The notes under the pieces: model-generated
What the model saw: the letters and a program-made list of their open reading frames with translations, nothing else
Told to the model about the DNA's origin: nothing
The model's database searches: none
Made by a program: the position numbers and the translations under genes
In this document: positions 23,377-34,452 of the stretch, in pieces
Position numbering within the stretch: the first letter of the stretch is position 1
Layout of the letters: the number at the start of each line of letters is the position of its first letter
Assembly (NCBI GenBank): GCA_019096195.1
Contig: JAGTXK010000094.1
Span: forward strand, 1-64,000
Direction of reading: 5' to 3'
From: Boletus sp. NGJ
Lineage: Eukaryota > Basidiomycota > Agaricomycetes > Boletales > Boletaceae
Length of the DNA: 64,000 nucleotides

Positions 23377-25461
23377 CCATGGCTCAAAAAACTGTCTGCA
23401 TGTTTGGTCATTTTTCACTAAACGTGTTATTCCCCAATAACTCCTAACCCTTACCCTAACATATAGGTGTATGAAATAAAGCACTGACCCTTGGCTTTCT
23501 ATCCATCAAGGTTTTAAGACATATGAATAAGAATGGATGAACTGGCAGCCATTTCAAAACAATGACTCATTTAGACAGTTTTTTGACTCTAAGTTTATCT
23601 AGGTATCTAGTACTTAGTATGAGCTCCTTTGGCCTTGATAACTGCTTCAATCCTTCTAGGCATACTTTCTATCCATTTCTGACACTATTCCTCATCAATT
23701 TTTCCCCACTGCTCCACTACTCTATCCCACAATTGATGAACACCTATAGGAGCATTTTTGTTATAATATACGAAATTTTCAAACTTTTCATATAAACACT
23801 TACTTTTCATTTTCATCAACCTTTTTCTTCATAAGTCACATGACTGTGCATGTGACCATGGGAACAAATCACATGATAGGTCTAGAACCTATGACATCAT
23901 ATAACATCACACCTCATATGATCCACAACTCTTTAATTTCCACTCTTCTCACACAGCCCCTTTAATCTCCATCTTACTATACTTAGTAAATTATCACATG
24001 CACTGCTTGGTCCGTGCACATCTCACTCATGTATATAAAGTAGCACTTTGACAACTGGTAACCCCAGTCTAATCCACTTGTATTTTTCCTCCAACAACTC
24101 ATTAGCTTTGGCCACTCTGGTCATCGTAGGGTTGGGAACAGTACAGACTAAGACTCTCCACCTCATTCGTTGAGCCAGGATCTGTGTAACCTACAAATAG
24201 TTTGAGCCTTGTGATTTGTGCCGAAAGGTTCATAACAATTTTCATAACCTAAGAGGCACCTCTTGAGGTGATTTCAAGTATGTTCAATGGAATTAAGGTT
24301 TGGAGATTGTGCAGGCCAGTCCAGAAGCTTGATTTCTTGCTCTTCAAACCATCTTTGGGCTCTTTTAGAGGTATGCTTGGAATTATTATCTTGTTGAAAG
24401 ATAATGTCATCTTCTGGAATTACAGATTCCTCCATGCTTTGTAACAACCCCTGCTCCAATATGGCCACATACTGTTCAGCATCCATTCTCCCCTCCGCCT
24501 CACTCAAAATCCCCACTCCATTCCACCCTATGCAGCCCCATACCATCAGTGAACCTCCTCCAAACTTGACTGTGCCTTGGATCTCTCTAGCAATTAGCCC
24601 CTCTCCATTCTTTTTCCACACATACTCTTGCCCATCTGACCCAATCCTATTGATCTTGGTCTCATCTGACCATATAACTCTCTTTCAGTCCTTCACAGTC
24701 CAATGCTGGTACTTGAGAGCAAAGGCTAATCTTCTTTTCTTGTAACCACTAGAAAGCAGTGGCTTTTTCTTCTTTACCACAGCCTTTAAGGAGGCTTCCT
24801 TGAGAGTATTTCTAATAGTCTGAGGACAGACAGGGGTATCAATAATGATATTGATGTATTGGGCAGCATAAACAGCATTCCTGGCCTTGCCAGTAATAAT
24901 TTGCTGGACAATAGCTCTTTTGTTGGTAGAGGTAAGCTTGGAAGGACAGCCACCAAGAAGCCTAGTCTTCTCTGGCTGGAGTTCCTGAAGCACTTGGCAT
25001 ACTGTAGACTTCCCTAGGCCAGTTTGGGCAGAGATTTTTCTAGAGGAAAGCCCATGAGAAGAGAGAGAGATGATATTGTTTCTTTGAGAGATGAAAATGG
25101 GTTTCATAGTGATGGTGGGAAAATAAACATGGAATGATGGGGTTTATATATGTTGTCTGATGCTTAGTTACATAATGGTGACATAATAGAAGCCTTACCA
25201 AATGTATGTAATCATATTACAGCATGCTAGGGTCCCAATATATGTAATCAAAAACTTAGAGTCAAAAAACTGTCTGAATGAGTCATTGTTTTGAAATGGC
25301 TGCTAGTTCATCAATTCTTATTTATATGTTTTAAAACCTTAATGGATAGAAAGCCAAGGGTCAGTGCTTTATTTCATACATCTGTAAGGGTTAGGGGTTA
25401 TTGGGGAATAACATGTTTAGTGAAAAATGACCAAACATGCAGATAGTTTTTTGAGCCACTG
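23377..25461 (-). mobile_element. Tc1/mariner DD34E transposon with degraded transposase
   Basis: Long terminal inverted repeats of about 210 bases (left from 23377, right ending 25461) carry GGCTCAAAAAACT near their tips and are flanked by TA at 23375-23376 and 25462-25463. The minus-strand transposase starts at 25107 with paired helix-turn-helix segments (LSSRKISAQTGLGKSTVCQVLQ, then a GCPSKLT hinge). The DDE core shows WSDETKI, IIFQQDN and SPNLNSIE, with 34 residues between the second Asp and the Glu. Two Trp codons have become TGA (in the DWKRV-like and HLWNH-like motifs) and a TAG interrupts the C-terminal part, which lies at about 23765-23615 (IESMPRRIEAVIKAKG). The C-terminal part is separated by a 479-base solo LTR. 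Without that insert the element would be about 1.6 kb, the family norm. Confidence 0.88.
23759..24237. mobile_element. Solo LTR inserted in the Tc1 element
   Basis: The 479-base unit begins TGTTATAATA and ends TTCATAACA, giving TG...CA ends with a six-base inverted match. It is flanked by a perfect five-base target duplication, ATTTT, at 23754-23758 and 24238-24242. It splits the C-terminal coding part of the Tc1 transposase. A TATATAAAGTAG motif inside could be its promoter. It keeps more CG dinucleotides than the surrounding DNA, so it is younger than its host element. Confidence 0.85.
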
Positions 25462-26078
25462 TATGATCATTTGTAGTAATAAGGACAGCAAAGACACTGA
25501 TGGTGAAAATGATAAAATGCTTATAGTCAATGCAATCCCAATCACTTTTTATGGCATTTCAAAGAAAACAATCCCTCCTAGGCCCAAGTTCTTCAATTTT
25601 AACAATATAGTCTGGCCACCTGTTCATCTGAGCATTCTACAAGCTATTGGCAACAATGAGTTGGCATCTGGCTTTACATTTCTGAAGATCTTTTCTGCTC
25701 CAGTGAAGGTAACAGACAATTAGCCTGAGTAGTCTGTGATATAGAAATCATGTACTTGTATTTTAAATGCTGTCAAATGGCTATCATGCCAGTACTTTGT
25801 TAATTGCATGCAAATCTCTGACTCAAAGGATGTGTCTTGAGTATTCATACTAGGAAAATAGTACATGATGCAGTACTGAACCACTTTTTATGAGTCAATG
25901 TGCAACTTGTCAACAATGGTTCACCATATACCACTTATAGGTATGTTCTTATGCTTTCTAATAGGCATTGCAAGATCTGATTTTATTTAGTATCTGTTGT
26001 GCTCCTTTCTGTAATCTGGAACATATTTAAATGCAAAGCAGAAAGTGACAAGGTGCATTTTGTCTGATTGACTGTCCC

Positions 26079-26940
26079 ATGAATGGCAAGCACTCATGTT
26101 TTGGCTGCCAGAAGCCTTTTCCAAGTTTCAAAAGACTTCAAGCTCATGAGGCAATGTGCAAAGTTAGCAAGCATCTCAATATTGACATGGCACAAGTCCA
26201 TCTACTATGTCTCAAGAAGGCTCAAATCAAGGATAATGAATACCTAAACTGACTGCCACAAAATATTCCTATCCCACTACCTACACATATACCATCCAAG
26301 TTGAACTCTGGTGCCTCTGAGGCACAAGCTGCCAGCCTCACAACACATGATGACAATTTTGCTTGGGTATGTAGTATGCTCACTTTCATCCAAGTCCGTC
26401 AATACATATTTACATCTTCTATAGTTAAAAAACAATGCTGGGCCTTCAGGTCCACATTATGATGACATTCTTGAGCCTCCTGTTGAATTCCCAGGTCCTA
26501 CTATTTCAGCACATTCTGGACAATATATACAGCTTCCTACTTGTTACACTGACTCTCTTCCAACTGTGAATGGTCTTTATCATATCCAATCACCACTGCA
26601 TAGTTCTGAGCCACTCAATTGCTCACCTTCTCCATCTGAGCAGCCCATACACATCAAGTACTATGGGTCTGTTCTAGGTCTATCCTACACATCCAACCAT
26701 CTTCCTAAAAGGTGACCAGACTATCCATAGTGCTATGGATGCACCAACTTTGGATTTAGCAGATGCAGACTCTGAAAGCCAGCCTCCTGGATAGGATGCC
26801 CACAGCCTTATACAGACTACTGATAGTCTGTCACCATTAGAAATCATATGTGAGAACATATTCTCTGCTTTCAGCAGCCCAACAGCTGATCTTTTAATGT
26901 GTTGGCAATATTCTGATTCAAATTTGAAGTTGCAGGTGAG
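26079..26940 (+). pseudogene. Decayed DNA-transposon gene with C2HC finger (Plavaka-like?)
   Basis: A 57-codon frame from the ATG at 26079 encodes a zinc-finger-like motif, CFGCQKPFPSFKRLQAHEAMC-type spacing (C-x2-C-x12-H-x3-C). A Pro-rich, low-charge segment follows in the next frame up to about 26365. A GT-AG intron-like gap of about 55 bases leads to a further open stretch from about 26430. The order (N-terminal C2HC/C2H2 finger, then a long disordered linker, then a conserved LLMCWQYSDS-like stretch near 26900) recalls N-termini of basidiomycete Plavaka-type transposases. That assignment is inference. The frame is broken and the downstream transposase core is absent, apparently cut off where the next Tc1 element begins. 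Confidence 0.35.
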
Positions 26941-26989
26941 CTCAATTATCTCAGGTCCTTTATTTGAGATTCTCAATTTCACCCCACTC

Positions 26990-29186
26990 CACATGCTATA
27001 TTTTCAACTGGTATCCTATTCATTCCATTTGAACTCTTTCCCACAATTCATAAATTCCACTAGTAGGGTTTTCATGCTGTGCAAGCCTTCTCTTGAGACA
27101 ACCCCAAAGATGTTCAATAGGGTTTAGATCAGGGGTGAAAGGAACAACCAACAAAGTGAAGGGTGGAGCCTAAACTTGATATCTCAGGCATTGCCAACTG
27201 AGGCAATACGTATATGAGAGAGAGAAGAGCAATTTCAAGGCTAAAAGGGAACATGGTACTCTACCAGCTACTTTATATACTACTGATAGTGGCGCACGGA
27301 CTGTGCTATGCTATGATGTCATAGGTACTGGATATGATGTCATAGGAACAAGGAAATATTAGTGTCCAATGGTGAAAGAGAGAAATGGTGGAATGAAATG
27401 CATATGGTATGCATATATAGGTGAAAGACAGTCCATGATACTCTAGGCATGGCTACATTGTGATATATCAAGGGAGATCTAATAGAGGGATGAAATGAAA
27501 GGAAAATGAAAGAGTGACGCTTAAGACATTGCATAGGTTGATCATTAGATCTGGTATTGAGATATGTAGGATCGTATCAGGGATAGATCAGATCTTGTCT
27601 AATGTATCTAGGGATCTAATAAATAGGTTAATCTAGTATTGGCTTGATTAGTGCTTGTATAGAGTACCAAGTGCTGCATTAGGTACAGTCTATGAGCCTT
27701 GTGTGGATACTGAGCACTGCATCAGACATATCCATGGGGTGTTGTAGTTTAAAGACATGTGGGCCTATGCTTGTGGTGATGAATGCTGGGGTTAGCCGTG
27801 AGGCTACTTGGTGTTGTAGTGTAACAGATACAACTAGGGTACTACTAATGAAAGTGTACTCAGATGTGGGTGACAGTATGATGTATTATATGGTGAAGAA
27901 TATGATGGATGACTACTCTATATGTATGTGATGTGAGGCTAGAATGGAGCTTGGTTGATAGGTAGGCGAATGTATCATCTATAGGTAGTGTGAGAATGTA
28001 GAGAGGGTGGTAATAAATAGTAGGTATCAGATGTGAATGTTTCAAGGGGACTGTGCAGGCCACACCATAGTACTGAATTCTTGCTCCTATAGCCAATTCT
28101 TGAGCCTGCAGGTATGCTTGAGATCATTGTCCTACTAAAAGATAATGTCAGGAGGATTGAGACCATAATACTCCAGGGTTTGTTGGAGTTCATTCTTCAA
28201 AATTGAAGGTAGAGGTCTCCATCCATCCTATCATCAATCTTGGTAGCAAAACCAACTCCCTCCCAAGTTATACAGCCCCACATCATGAAAGAACCTCCTC
28301 CAAACTTGAGGGTTCCCTGCACCAGCCTATCACTAAGGCCCTCACCTGCCCTTTTCCATGCCCATTTGTGTTCATCTAACCCTAGGTAACTGATTTTGGT
28401 CTCATCAGACCATACTACCTTCTTCCAGTCCTCTATAGTCCAGTCCTTATAAGCATAGACAAAATCCAAATGAGTTTTGTGATACCTAGCAGAGAGAATA
28501 GGGCATTTGAACTTGACTACAGTTTTCATACCAGCTTTCTTCAAGTGGAGGCAGACAGTACTGGCAGAGAGAGATTGGTTGATGATGTTGGTAAGTGATC
28601 TGGTCACTTGGACAGCATTTTCAGCCTTTCCAGAGATGGTAAGATGTTGGGCATGATAGATATTGATAGGAGAAAGCTTGGAGGGACGACCTCCAATAGC
28701 TTTAACAAGGTCAGAACACTCTTTGGAATGAAGTTTAGATATGGCAGAAGGGCTAACACCAGTTTGCTTGGCAATGGCTTCACCAGAATGGCCAGAATCA
28801 AGCAAAGAGAGGATGGTATTTTGTTGAGTAAGAGAAAGAGATCTGACTATGATGGTGGTTGAGAATCAAGAAGTGTGGGAGCTTTTTTAAACTCAGACAT
28901 ACTTTTTATATGTGTATCTTTGTTTGTACTAACAAACAATGGCAATTATACTACAATATGACTAAGATCCCACTTAGCAATTCAAAAGCTCAAAAACTCT
29001 TTCCATGATATTACTGTTTTGAATTGACTATATCTCTATAGCCTGGGAACAAATCACATGACCTAGGGGGCGATTCTTGTACTATTTATAACTCCACCAA
29101 AGCTAAGCAAATTTCCCACAGTGTCTGGCAGTGCACTTCACACACTGCTGTAAGGGTTAGTATGGAAAGGGTTTTTGAGGTCACTG
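26990..29186 (-). mobile_element. Tc1/mariner element, 3'-truncated, carrying a solo LTR
   Basis: The right terminal inverted repeat ends GGTCACTG at 29186, followed by TA. The minus-strand transposase starts near 28850 and shows helix-turn-helix segments (IAKQTGVSPSAISKLHSK), a GGRPSKLSPIN hinge, KKVVWSDETKI and a degraded QDN site. A solo LTR interrupts it between WPAQSP and DLNPIEHLW. The last coding part follows at about 27130-27000 (IEHLWGCLKRRLAQHE, IYELWERVQMEW). A TAG replaces a Gln just before the QDN site and another stop interrupts the segment after it. The left inverted repeat and the SMPRR tail are missing, so this copy is dead. It is paralogous to the plus-strand element at 31602-34163, which lies in opposite orientation. 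Confidence 0.82.
27136..28044 (-). mobile_element. Solo LTR, family shared with 32676-33762
   Basis: The 909-base unit reads TGAAAC...TTTCA on the minus strand and has a perfect five-base target duplication (AGGGG on the plus strand) at 27131-27135 and 28045-28049. It sits inside the Tc1 transposase at the SPDLN motif. It contains a TATA-like AGTATATAAAGTAG near its downstream third. Compared with the sister copy it has lost most CG dinucleotides. Confidence 0.85.
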
Positions 29187-29199
29187 TATGTTCTGGTGT

Positions 29200-31150
29200 G
29201 TCATGTGTGGTGAGTTTCTATTCTGTCCTGCTGTTCTTTAAATGACAACTGAGCTCGTCAGACAGGTACTCCCCTCCACAATTGGAACAGAGTCGTTTCA
29301 CTGGTGTCCCATGCTGCATTCTCAGCCAGAACTCAAACTCCAGATATGCCTGGAATGTATTGGACTTTGCAGCCATGGAGTTGACTCATGTGTAGTGTGT
29401 GTGATCATTGGTAAAAGAGCAATAATAGCTCCACTTTCTGAGCATCAGGATAGAAGAAGGTCCCCAAACATTGATATATACAGTACCTCCTCACCAAGGT
29501 GTTCTATTCAGCTGGGATCACAATCCTTCCCAATAGGTGCATGGGTTGCTTTCCCATACTCACAAGACACACACTGACCCATAGTGCTATGATCCAGATC
29601 TAAAGTCACACTGGTGATCATCTCTTTCGCTATTATCTCACATATTGTTCCAACTCTGATATAAGACAAGTGAGCATAAAGATCTTCCATGGTAAGTCAC
29701 TGGTCCCCCTTTGCAGTCACTGTGGTTGCTGAGTAATCAGATTGTGTTCTGTATAGACCATTTGCAACCTTGACTTGGCCCAAAAGATGGCGATTCATAT
29801 CAAAGATCTAACATATTCCTCTATTGAAGACTGCAACAGCCAGCCTCTGCAAGATGACTTATTGAAATGAGGGTTACTTGCATACTCAGTGTGTATAGGA
29901 CATTTTTTAAGAGAATTTGTGACTAAGTGTCACCATTAGGGAGATAAATGGATAAGTCCCCTTGTCCAATGGAATCAAACATTCTGTTGTCCATACCTCT
30001 GATTGATTTAGATGGAATACTAATAAAGTTCAGGAATCATTCATAACATGGAGAGAGGTGCTGTGAGGCACCACTATCATATAGCTCCAGAATCTCACCA
30101 TGAAGATGCCAACATTGCCTGTAATAGGCAATTCAGGTTTAGGTACAGTGAGCCAGGTACTATCAGGTTGGATGGTATCTTTGTCACTTGAGGTTGCATT
30201 GGCAGAGACTGATGACTTAGTTTTTGTTTTGTTGTCTTTAGCTTTCTTCTCACATGATTTCTATCCCTTAGGTGCCTAACCAGCTTTCCCACTGCCCTCC
30301 TTCCAGCAGTCTCAATCTTTATGACTGGACCAACCACAATTGTAGCAGTCACTGCTGAACTTCCTCCTCTTTCCTTTTTCTTTCTTGGACAATATGTCAA
30401 CTCTGAATGTGGCATCCTCACTCAATAGGTTCTTCTCCTTTCCCCCACTTTGGAGTGTAAGTCTATCGTATTTCTCCAACACAATGTCCATCAGGGTGTC
30501 TAACATGATGACAGTGCCTTATAAGTGCATTGTGGAGGACAATGCAGTGAGTCCAGGATTATATGAGCATGGAAGTGATGCATATATGATGTTAAAAAGG
30601 TCTTCATCCATCACCAGTCATTCCATAGAGGCTAGGTCTTCATAAAGTGCAATGATCTTGTCTATATATGTGCATATATCTCCCTCTTCTATCAATTTAA
30701 GCTCTCCTAGCTAACACTGCATCTCAGTGCTAATGATAAGGGATCGCTTCTTGAAGAGAGCACAGAAGGTCATGAAGTACTCATGAGCAGAATTCTTGTT
30801 CACAAGACAAATGAAGATGGTGTTAGAAAGGGTGTTTGCAATCATGTATCACACTTTTGTGTCCTTTTCATCCCAAGTCACCAGATCCTTCTTATAACCT
30901 GCAACCAACTTGAGTTCAGTATTATCAGTTGGTGTCCATCTAGGTGTTTTCCCAATTGCCAAATCTATGGGCTTTGCCTTGCTCCCATTGAGGTATCAAG
31001 CAAGTCCCCAACTGCTAACAGCAAGTTGAAGTTGGACCTTCCAAGTGGTCCATTCCTTGCCAGACACATCAAGCTTAGGTAGCTTGACTTCTTCTGATAC
31101 AGTACTAGTCATTTCAATGGATGTATATGCAGTATCGACATAAATAAATG
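29200..31150 (-). mobile_element. Ty1/copia-like retroelement fossil (gag and start of pol)
   Basis: Minus-strand fragments in transcription order match a copia Gag region (about 31.1-30.3 kb, beginning with the KLPKLDVSGKEWTTW-type motif), a CCHC-like zinc knuckle (CYNCGWSSHKD, about 30.3 kb) and, near 29.65-29.5 kb, a GAG-pre-integrase zinc motif (CVSCEYGKATHAP). It is heavily decayed with many breaks and AT-biased. No integrase core, reverse transcriptase or LTR was seen, so this is a truncated old copy lying between two Tc1 elements. Confidence 0.7.
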
Positions 31151-31424
31151 TGTTTGATCTATAGATTAAAGAGCAGGGCTCATAACCTGTAGAAATGTAC
31201 TCAGTATAGAACAGAGTCTGTGACTGATGTATTGCACACCTGTAGAAATGTACTACAGAGTGTAAGTATGAAATACAAAGTATAATTGGGATGATCTCAC
31301 CTCAGTACAGGATGGAGCCTGTGACTGAGGTAGAGACAGGTCAAAATCTATCTTATCTACCTGAGAATTATGTAATATGGAATTGTCTAGGTCTGTTTGA
31401 CTACATGAAGAATAACAACACATA

Positions 31425-31590
31425 GTGCTCATAGTGAGGGTCCAACTGAATAGTGGTTTTAGTACTATAACAGTGTCTCATAGTCTGTTCATAATGTAAC
31501 CATAGTCTGTTATAATACTGTCATAGTGTCTCATAGTATTCTCATAGTACTTCCATAGTGGTCATAGTGATGCCATAGTTACCATTTCAG
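31425..31590. repeat. Degenerate CATAGT-rich tract
   Basis: The hexamer CATAGT recurs about ten times with irregular spacers such as CTCATAGT, GTCATAGT and CCATAGT. It abuts the left end of the Tc1 element at 31602 and looks like an eroded minisatellite. Confidence 0.7.
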
Positions 31591-31601
31591 AACAGAAGTT
31601 A

Positions 31602-34163
31602 CAGTGACCTCCAAAACTGTTGCAATGTCTAACCCTGATGTGGTGCGTGCAGCACACCACAAACACCTGTGGGAATTACACTTCGCTTTGGTGGGAACAA
31701 ACAAGGTACACACTCTTGGCTACAATCCGGCCTCTGGATCATGTGATGTGGATCAGAGGCTGTGGAGTTATGTCTATTTCAAAACAGCAATACCATTGCA
31801 ACAGTTTTGCACCTTTTAGTAGAGAATGTGCAATCTTGTTGAAATATCATCATAAGTGGCAATGTTTGGTTATACAAACAAAGATACACATACAAATATT
31901 ATGTCTGAGTTTGAAATAGTTCACACACTTCTTTATTTCCAACCACATCATCATGAGATCCATCTCTTCTACTCAGAAAAACACCATTCTCTCTATGCTT
32001 GATGCTGGCCAGCCAGCTCATTCTATTGCTGCCACCACTGGTCTCCATGCTTCTACCATATCCAGGCTCCACTCCAAAGAGCGTTCTGAGCTTCAGAAGT
32101 CTGCTGGAGGTCGCCCATCCAAGCTTTCTCCTATCAATCTTCATCATGCCATCCGTCTTATTTCATCTGGAAAGGCAGAAAATGCTGTCCAGGTGACCAA
32201 GGCTCTCACCAATGTGGTCAACCAACCCCTCTCTACCTCCACAGTATGCCGGCACTTGAGAAAAACTGGTATGAAGGCTGTGGTAAAGTCTAAACGCCCC
32301 CTTCTATCAGCTAGGCATCGCAAGGCTCGCTTGGACTTTGCCTATGCTCATAAGGATTGGACTATAGAGGACTGGAAGAAGGTAGTATGGTCTGATGAGA
32401 CTAAAATCAATCGCCTAGGGTCAGATGGGCGAAAATGGGTCTGGAAAAAAGCAGGTGAAGGGCTTAATGATAGATTGGTTGAAGGGACCTTGAAGTTTGG
32501 AGGAGGTTCTCTCATGATGTGGGGGTGTATGGCTTGGCAGGGAGTTGGCTATGCTACCAAGATTGATGGTAGGATGGATGGAGACCTTTACCTTCAGATT
32601 TTGAAGGATGAGCTGCTGAATACTCTGCAGTATTATGGTCTAGATCCTCCTAACGTGATCTTTCAGCAAGACAATTGAAACGATCACCAATTATACCACC
32701 TATTTATTAGCACTCCTACCTACACTTTCGTACCACCTGCAGACGATACACTCGCCTACCCTCACCCAACCTCCATTCTAGCCTAACCCCACATACACCT
32801 AGAATAGTCACTCACCGTATCCTCCCCCATATGATACACCACACGACCGCATACACCCATGTATGCTTTCACTAGCAGTACCCTAGTCGTACCCACTATA
32901 CTATGACACCAAGTAGCCTCACAGCTAAACCCTGGCCTCACAGCCACAAGTAAGGCCTGCACGCCTATAAACTATGCCTCCCCCATGGACCTACCTGATG
33001 CAGCGCTCGGTAGCCACATCACGTGACATAACGCTGTATGATGACAATAACCCCTTTGTCATGTACACGCTCGTTACACGCATGACACCCGTAGACCATA
33101 CCTGATGCAGTGCTCGGTACGCTACACAAGTACCAATCAGGAGCTCGCCTCCAGATCCTTGAATCCCCCACTTAATCCCCGATCTCCAGCCCACACCATA
33201 GATCACCCACCGTACCGCCAAGTACTAATCAAGCCCACACTAGATTAATCCAAGTACTGATCAGGCGAATGTCAGATCACAACCCTTAGACCTAGACAAG
33301 ACCCGATCCATCACCCGATATGATCTTGTCTCGATACCAGATCCAACGATCACCCCATGCAATGCCTTATGCATCATCCTTTCATTTCCTCTTTCGTTTC
33401 TCATCTCTGTTCCTATCTATTAGATTCCCCTTCCAGATATATCACACGTAGCCACGCCTAGAGTGCTCCGGACTACATTTCACCTACATGCGCATACCAC
33501 GTGCATCTCATTCCATCCCTAGATACTTTCGCCATTGGACACTAACAGTTCCTCATTCCTGTGATGCCATACCCAGTACCCTACGACATCACAGCACAGC
33601 ACGGTCCATGTGCCACTATCAGTAGTATATAAGTAGCCGGTAGAGTACCATGTTTCACTTAGTCTTGAAATTGCCTTTCTCTCTGTTGCATATTGCTTTG
33701 ATTAGCAACGCTTCAGATATTGGGTTTAGGTTCTTTCTTTCGTCCATTGCAAGTTCCTTTCAGAAGGCTAGCAGATCAAAAACAACCTCCTAGTGGAATT
33801 TATGAGTTATGGGAGAGAGTTCAGGTGGAATGGGAGGGGATACCACTTGAGGAGTGTCAGACATTAATTGAAAGCATGCCTAGGAGGGTTGAGGTAGTGC
33901 TCAAGGCAAAAGGAGGCTATATCAAGTACTAATACCCACTTCATATCAAGAGATGCAAAACTGTTGCAATGGTATTGCTGTTATGAAATGGACATAACTC
34001 CACAGCCTCTGATCCAAATCACATGATCCAGAGGCCGGATTGTAGCCAAGAGTGTGTACTTTGTTTGTTCCCACCAAAGCGAAGTGTAATTCCCACGGGT
34101 GTTTGTGGTGTGCTGCACACACCACATCAGAATTAGACATTGTAACAGTTTTGGAGGTCACTG
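31602..34163 (+). mobile_element. Tc1/mariner element with internal deletion and solo LTR
   Basis: Terminal inverted repeats of more than 200 bases (31602 to about 31815, and about 33950 to 34163) start CAGTGACCTCC and are flanked by TA at 31600-31601 and 34164-34165. The plus-strand transposase opens at 31953 (MRSISSTQKNTI), with HSIAATTGLHASTISRLHSK, a GGRPSKLSPIN hinge, KKVVWSDETKI and IFQQDN. The frame then runs into a solo LTR. The C-terminal end resumes after it (IYELWERVQVEWEGIP and SMPRRVEVVLKAKGGY, ending near 33932). About 55 residues, including the third catalytic acid in the PDLNPIE motif, are missing between the two parts, so the copy cannot be active. It retains far more CG dinucleotides than its relatives and is probably the youngest Tc1 here. 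Confidence 0.87.
32676..33762 (+). mobile_element. Solo LTR, sister of 27136-28044
   Basis: The 1,087-base unit begins TGAAACGATC and ends GTTCCTTTCA, matching the minus-strand copy along its length. It lacks a target duplication, and the flanking Tc1 coding sequence has lost about 165 bases, so it probably formed by recombination between two nearby insertions. It contains AGTATATAAGTAG as a promoter candidate. Confidence 0.82.
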
Positions 34164-34452
34164 TATGGAACCATGAACATGACCCACCAGCATAATGGTT
34201 ATCCATAGTCGACATGGCCTACTATGTTAGTTCCTTGGACCAGCTTGCAGCTGTAAGCATCATTTTGTCATGGATGAAAAGCCTGTCAGCCTTCAGCCTG
34301 AGTGATAGGCTCCTTCTCAATCTTCACCCACTATGTAATGACTCTAACCATAGATCAATATCTGATTCCTATCCTTGTATTCTGATGCACACCTTAGATA
34401 CACTGATACTCATACATTTGTGTAATTATACAACCCTCACATCCTTGACCTT

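Larger units (their letters stand above)
18405..34452. other. AT-rich, CpG-poor repeat island
   Basis: Base composition changes abruptly at the gypsy LTR and again at the end of the aldehyde dehydrogenase gene. Within this 16 kb, CG dinucleotides are visibly rare while TG and CA are common, the expected footprint of deamination of methylated CpG. Recognisable contents are three Tc1/mariner elements, three solo LTRs, a copia-like fossil and a possible Plavaka-like remnant. The stretch 18.4-23.37 kb and parts of 25.5-26.0 kb hold only short decayed open frames that I could not assign. No intact host gene is visible. Confidence 0.75.

Noticed and set aside
23440-25400. Telomere-like CCCTAAC/TTAGGG strings at about 23445 and 25387
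   Set aside because: They occur once in each arm of the same Tc1 inverted repeat, with no tandem array, so they are part of the transposon ends rather than an interstitial telomere.
29242-29577. Plus-strand 111-codon frame in the island
   Set aside because: It is antisense to the copia-like fossil and has no resemblance to a known protein.
27000-34163. One large inverted duplication made of a Tc1 plus nested LTR
   Set aside because: The LTR junctions differ between the two copies by about 33 codons and only one has a target duplication, so separate insertions explain it better.
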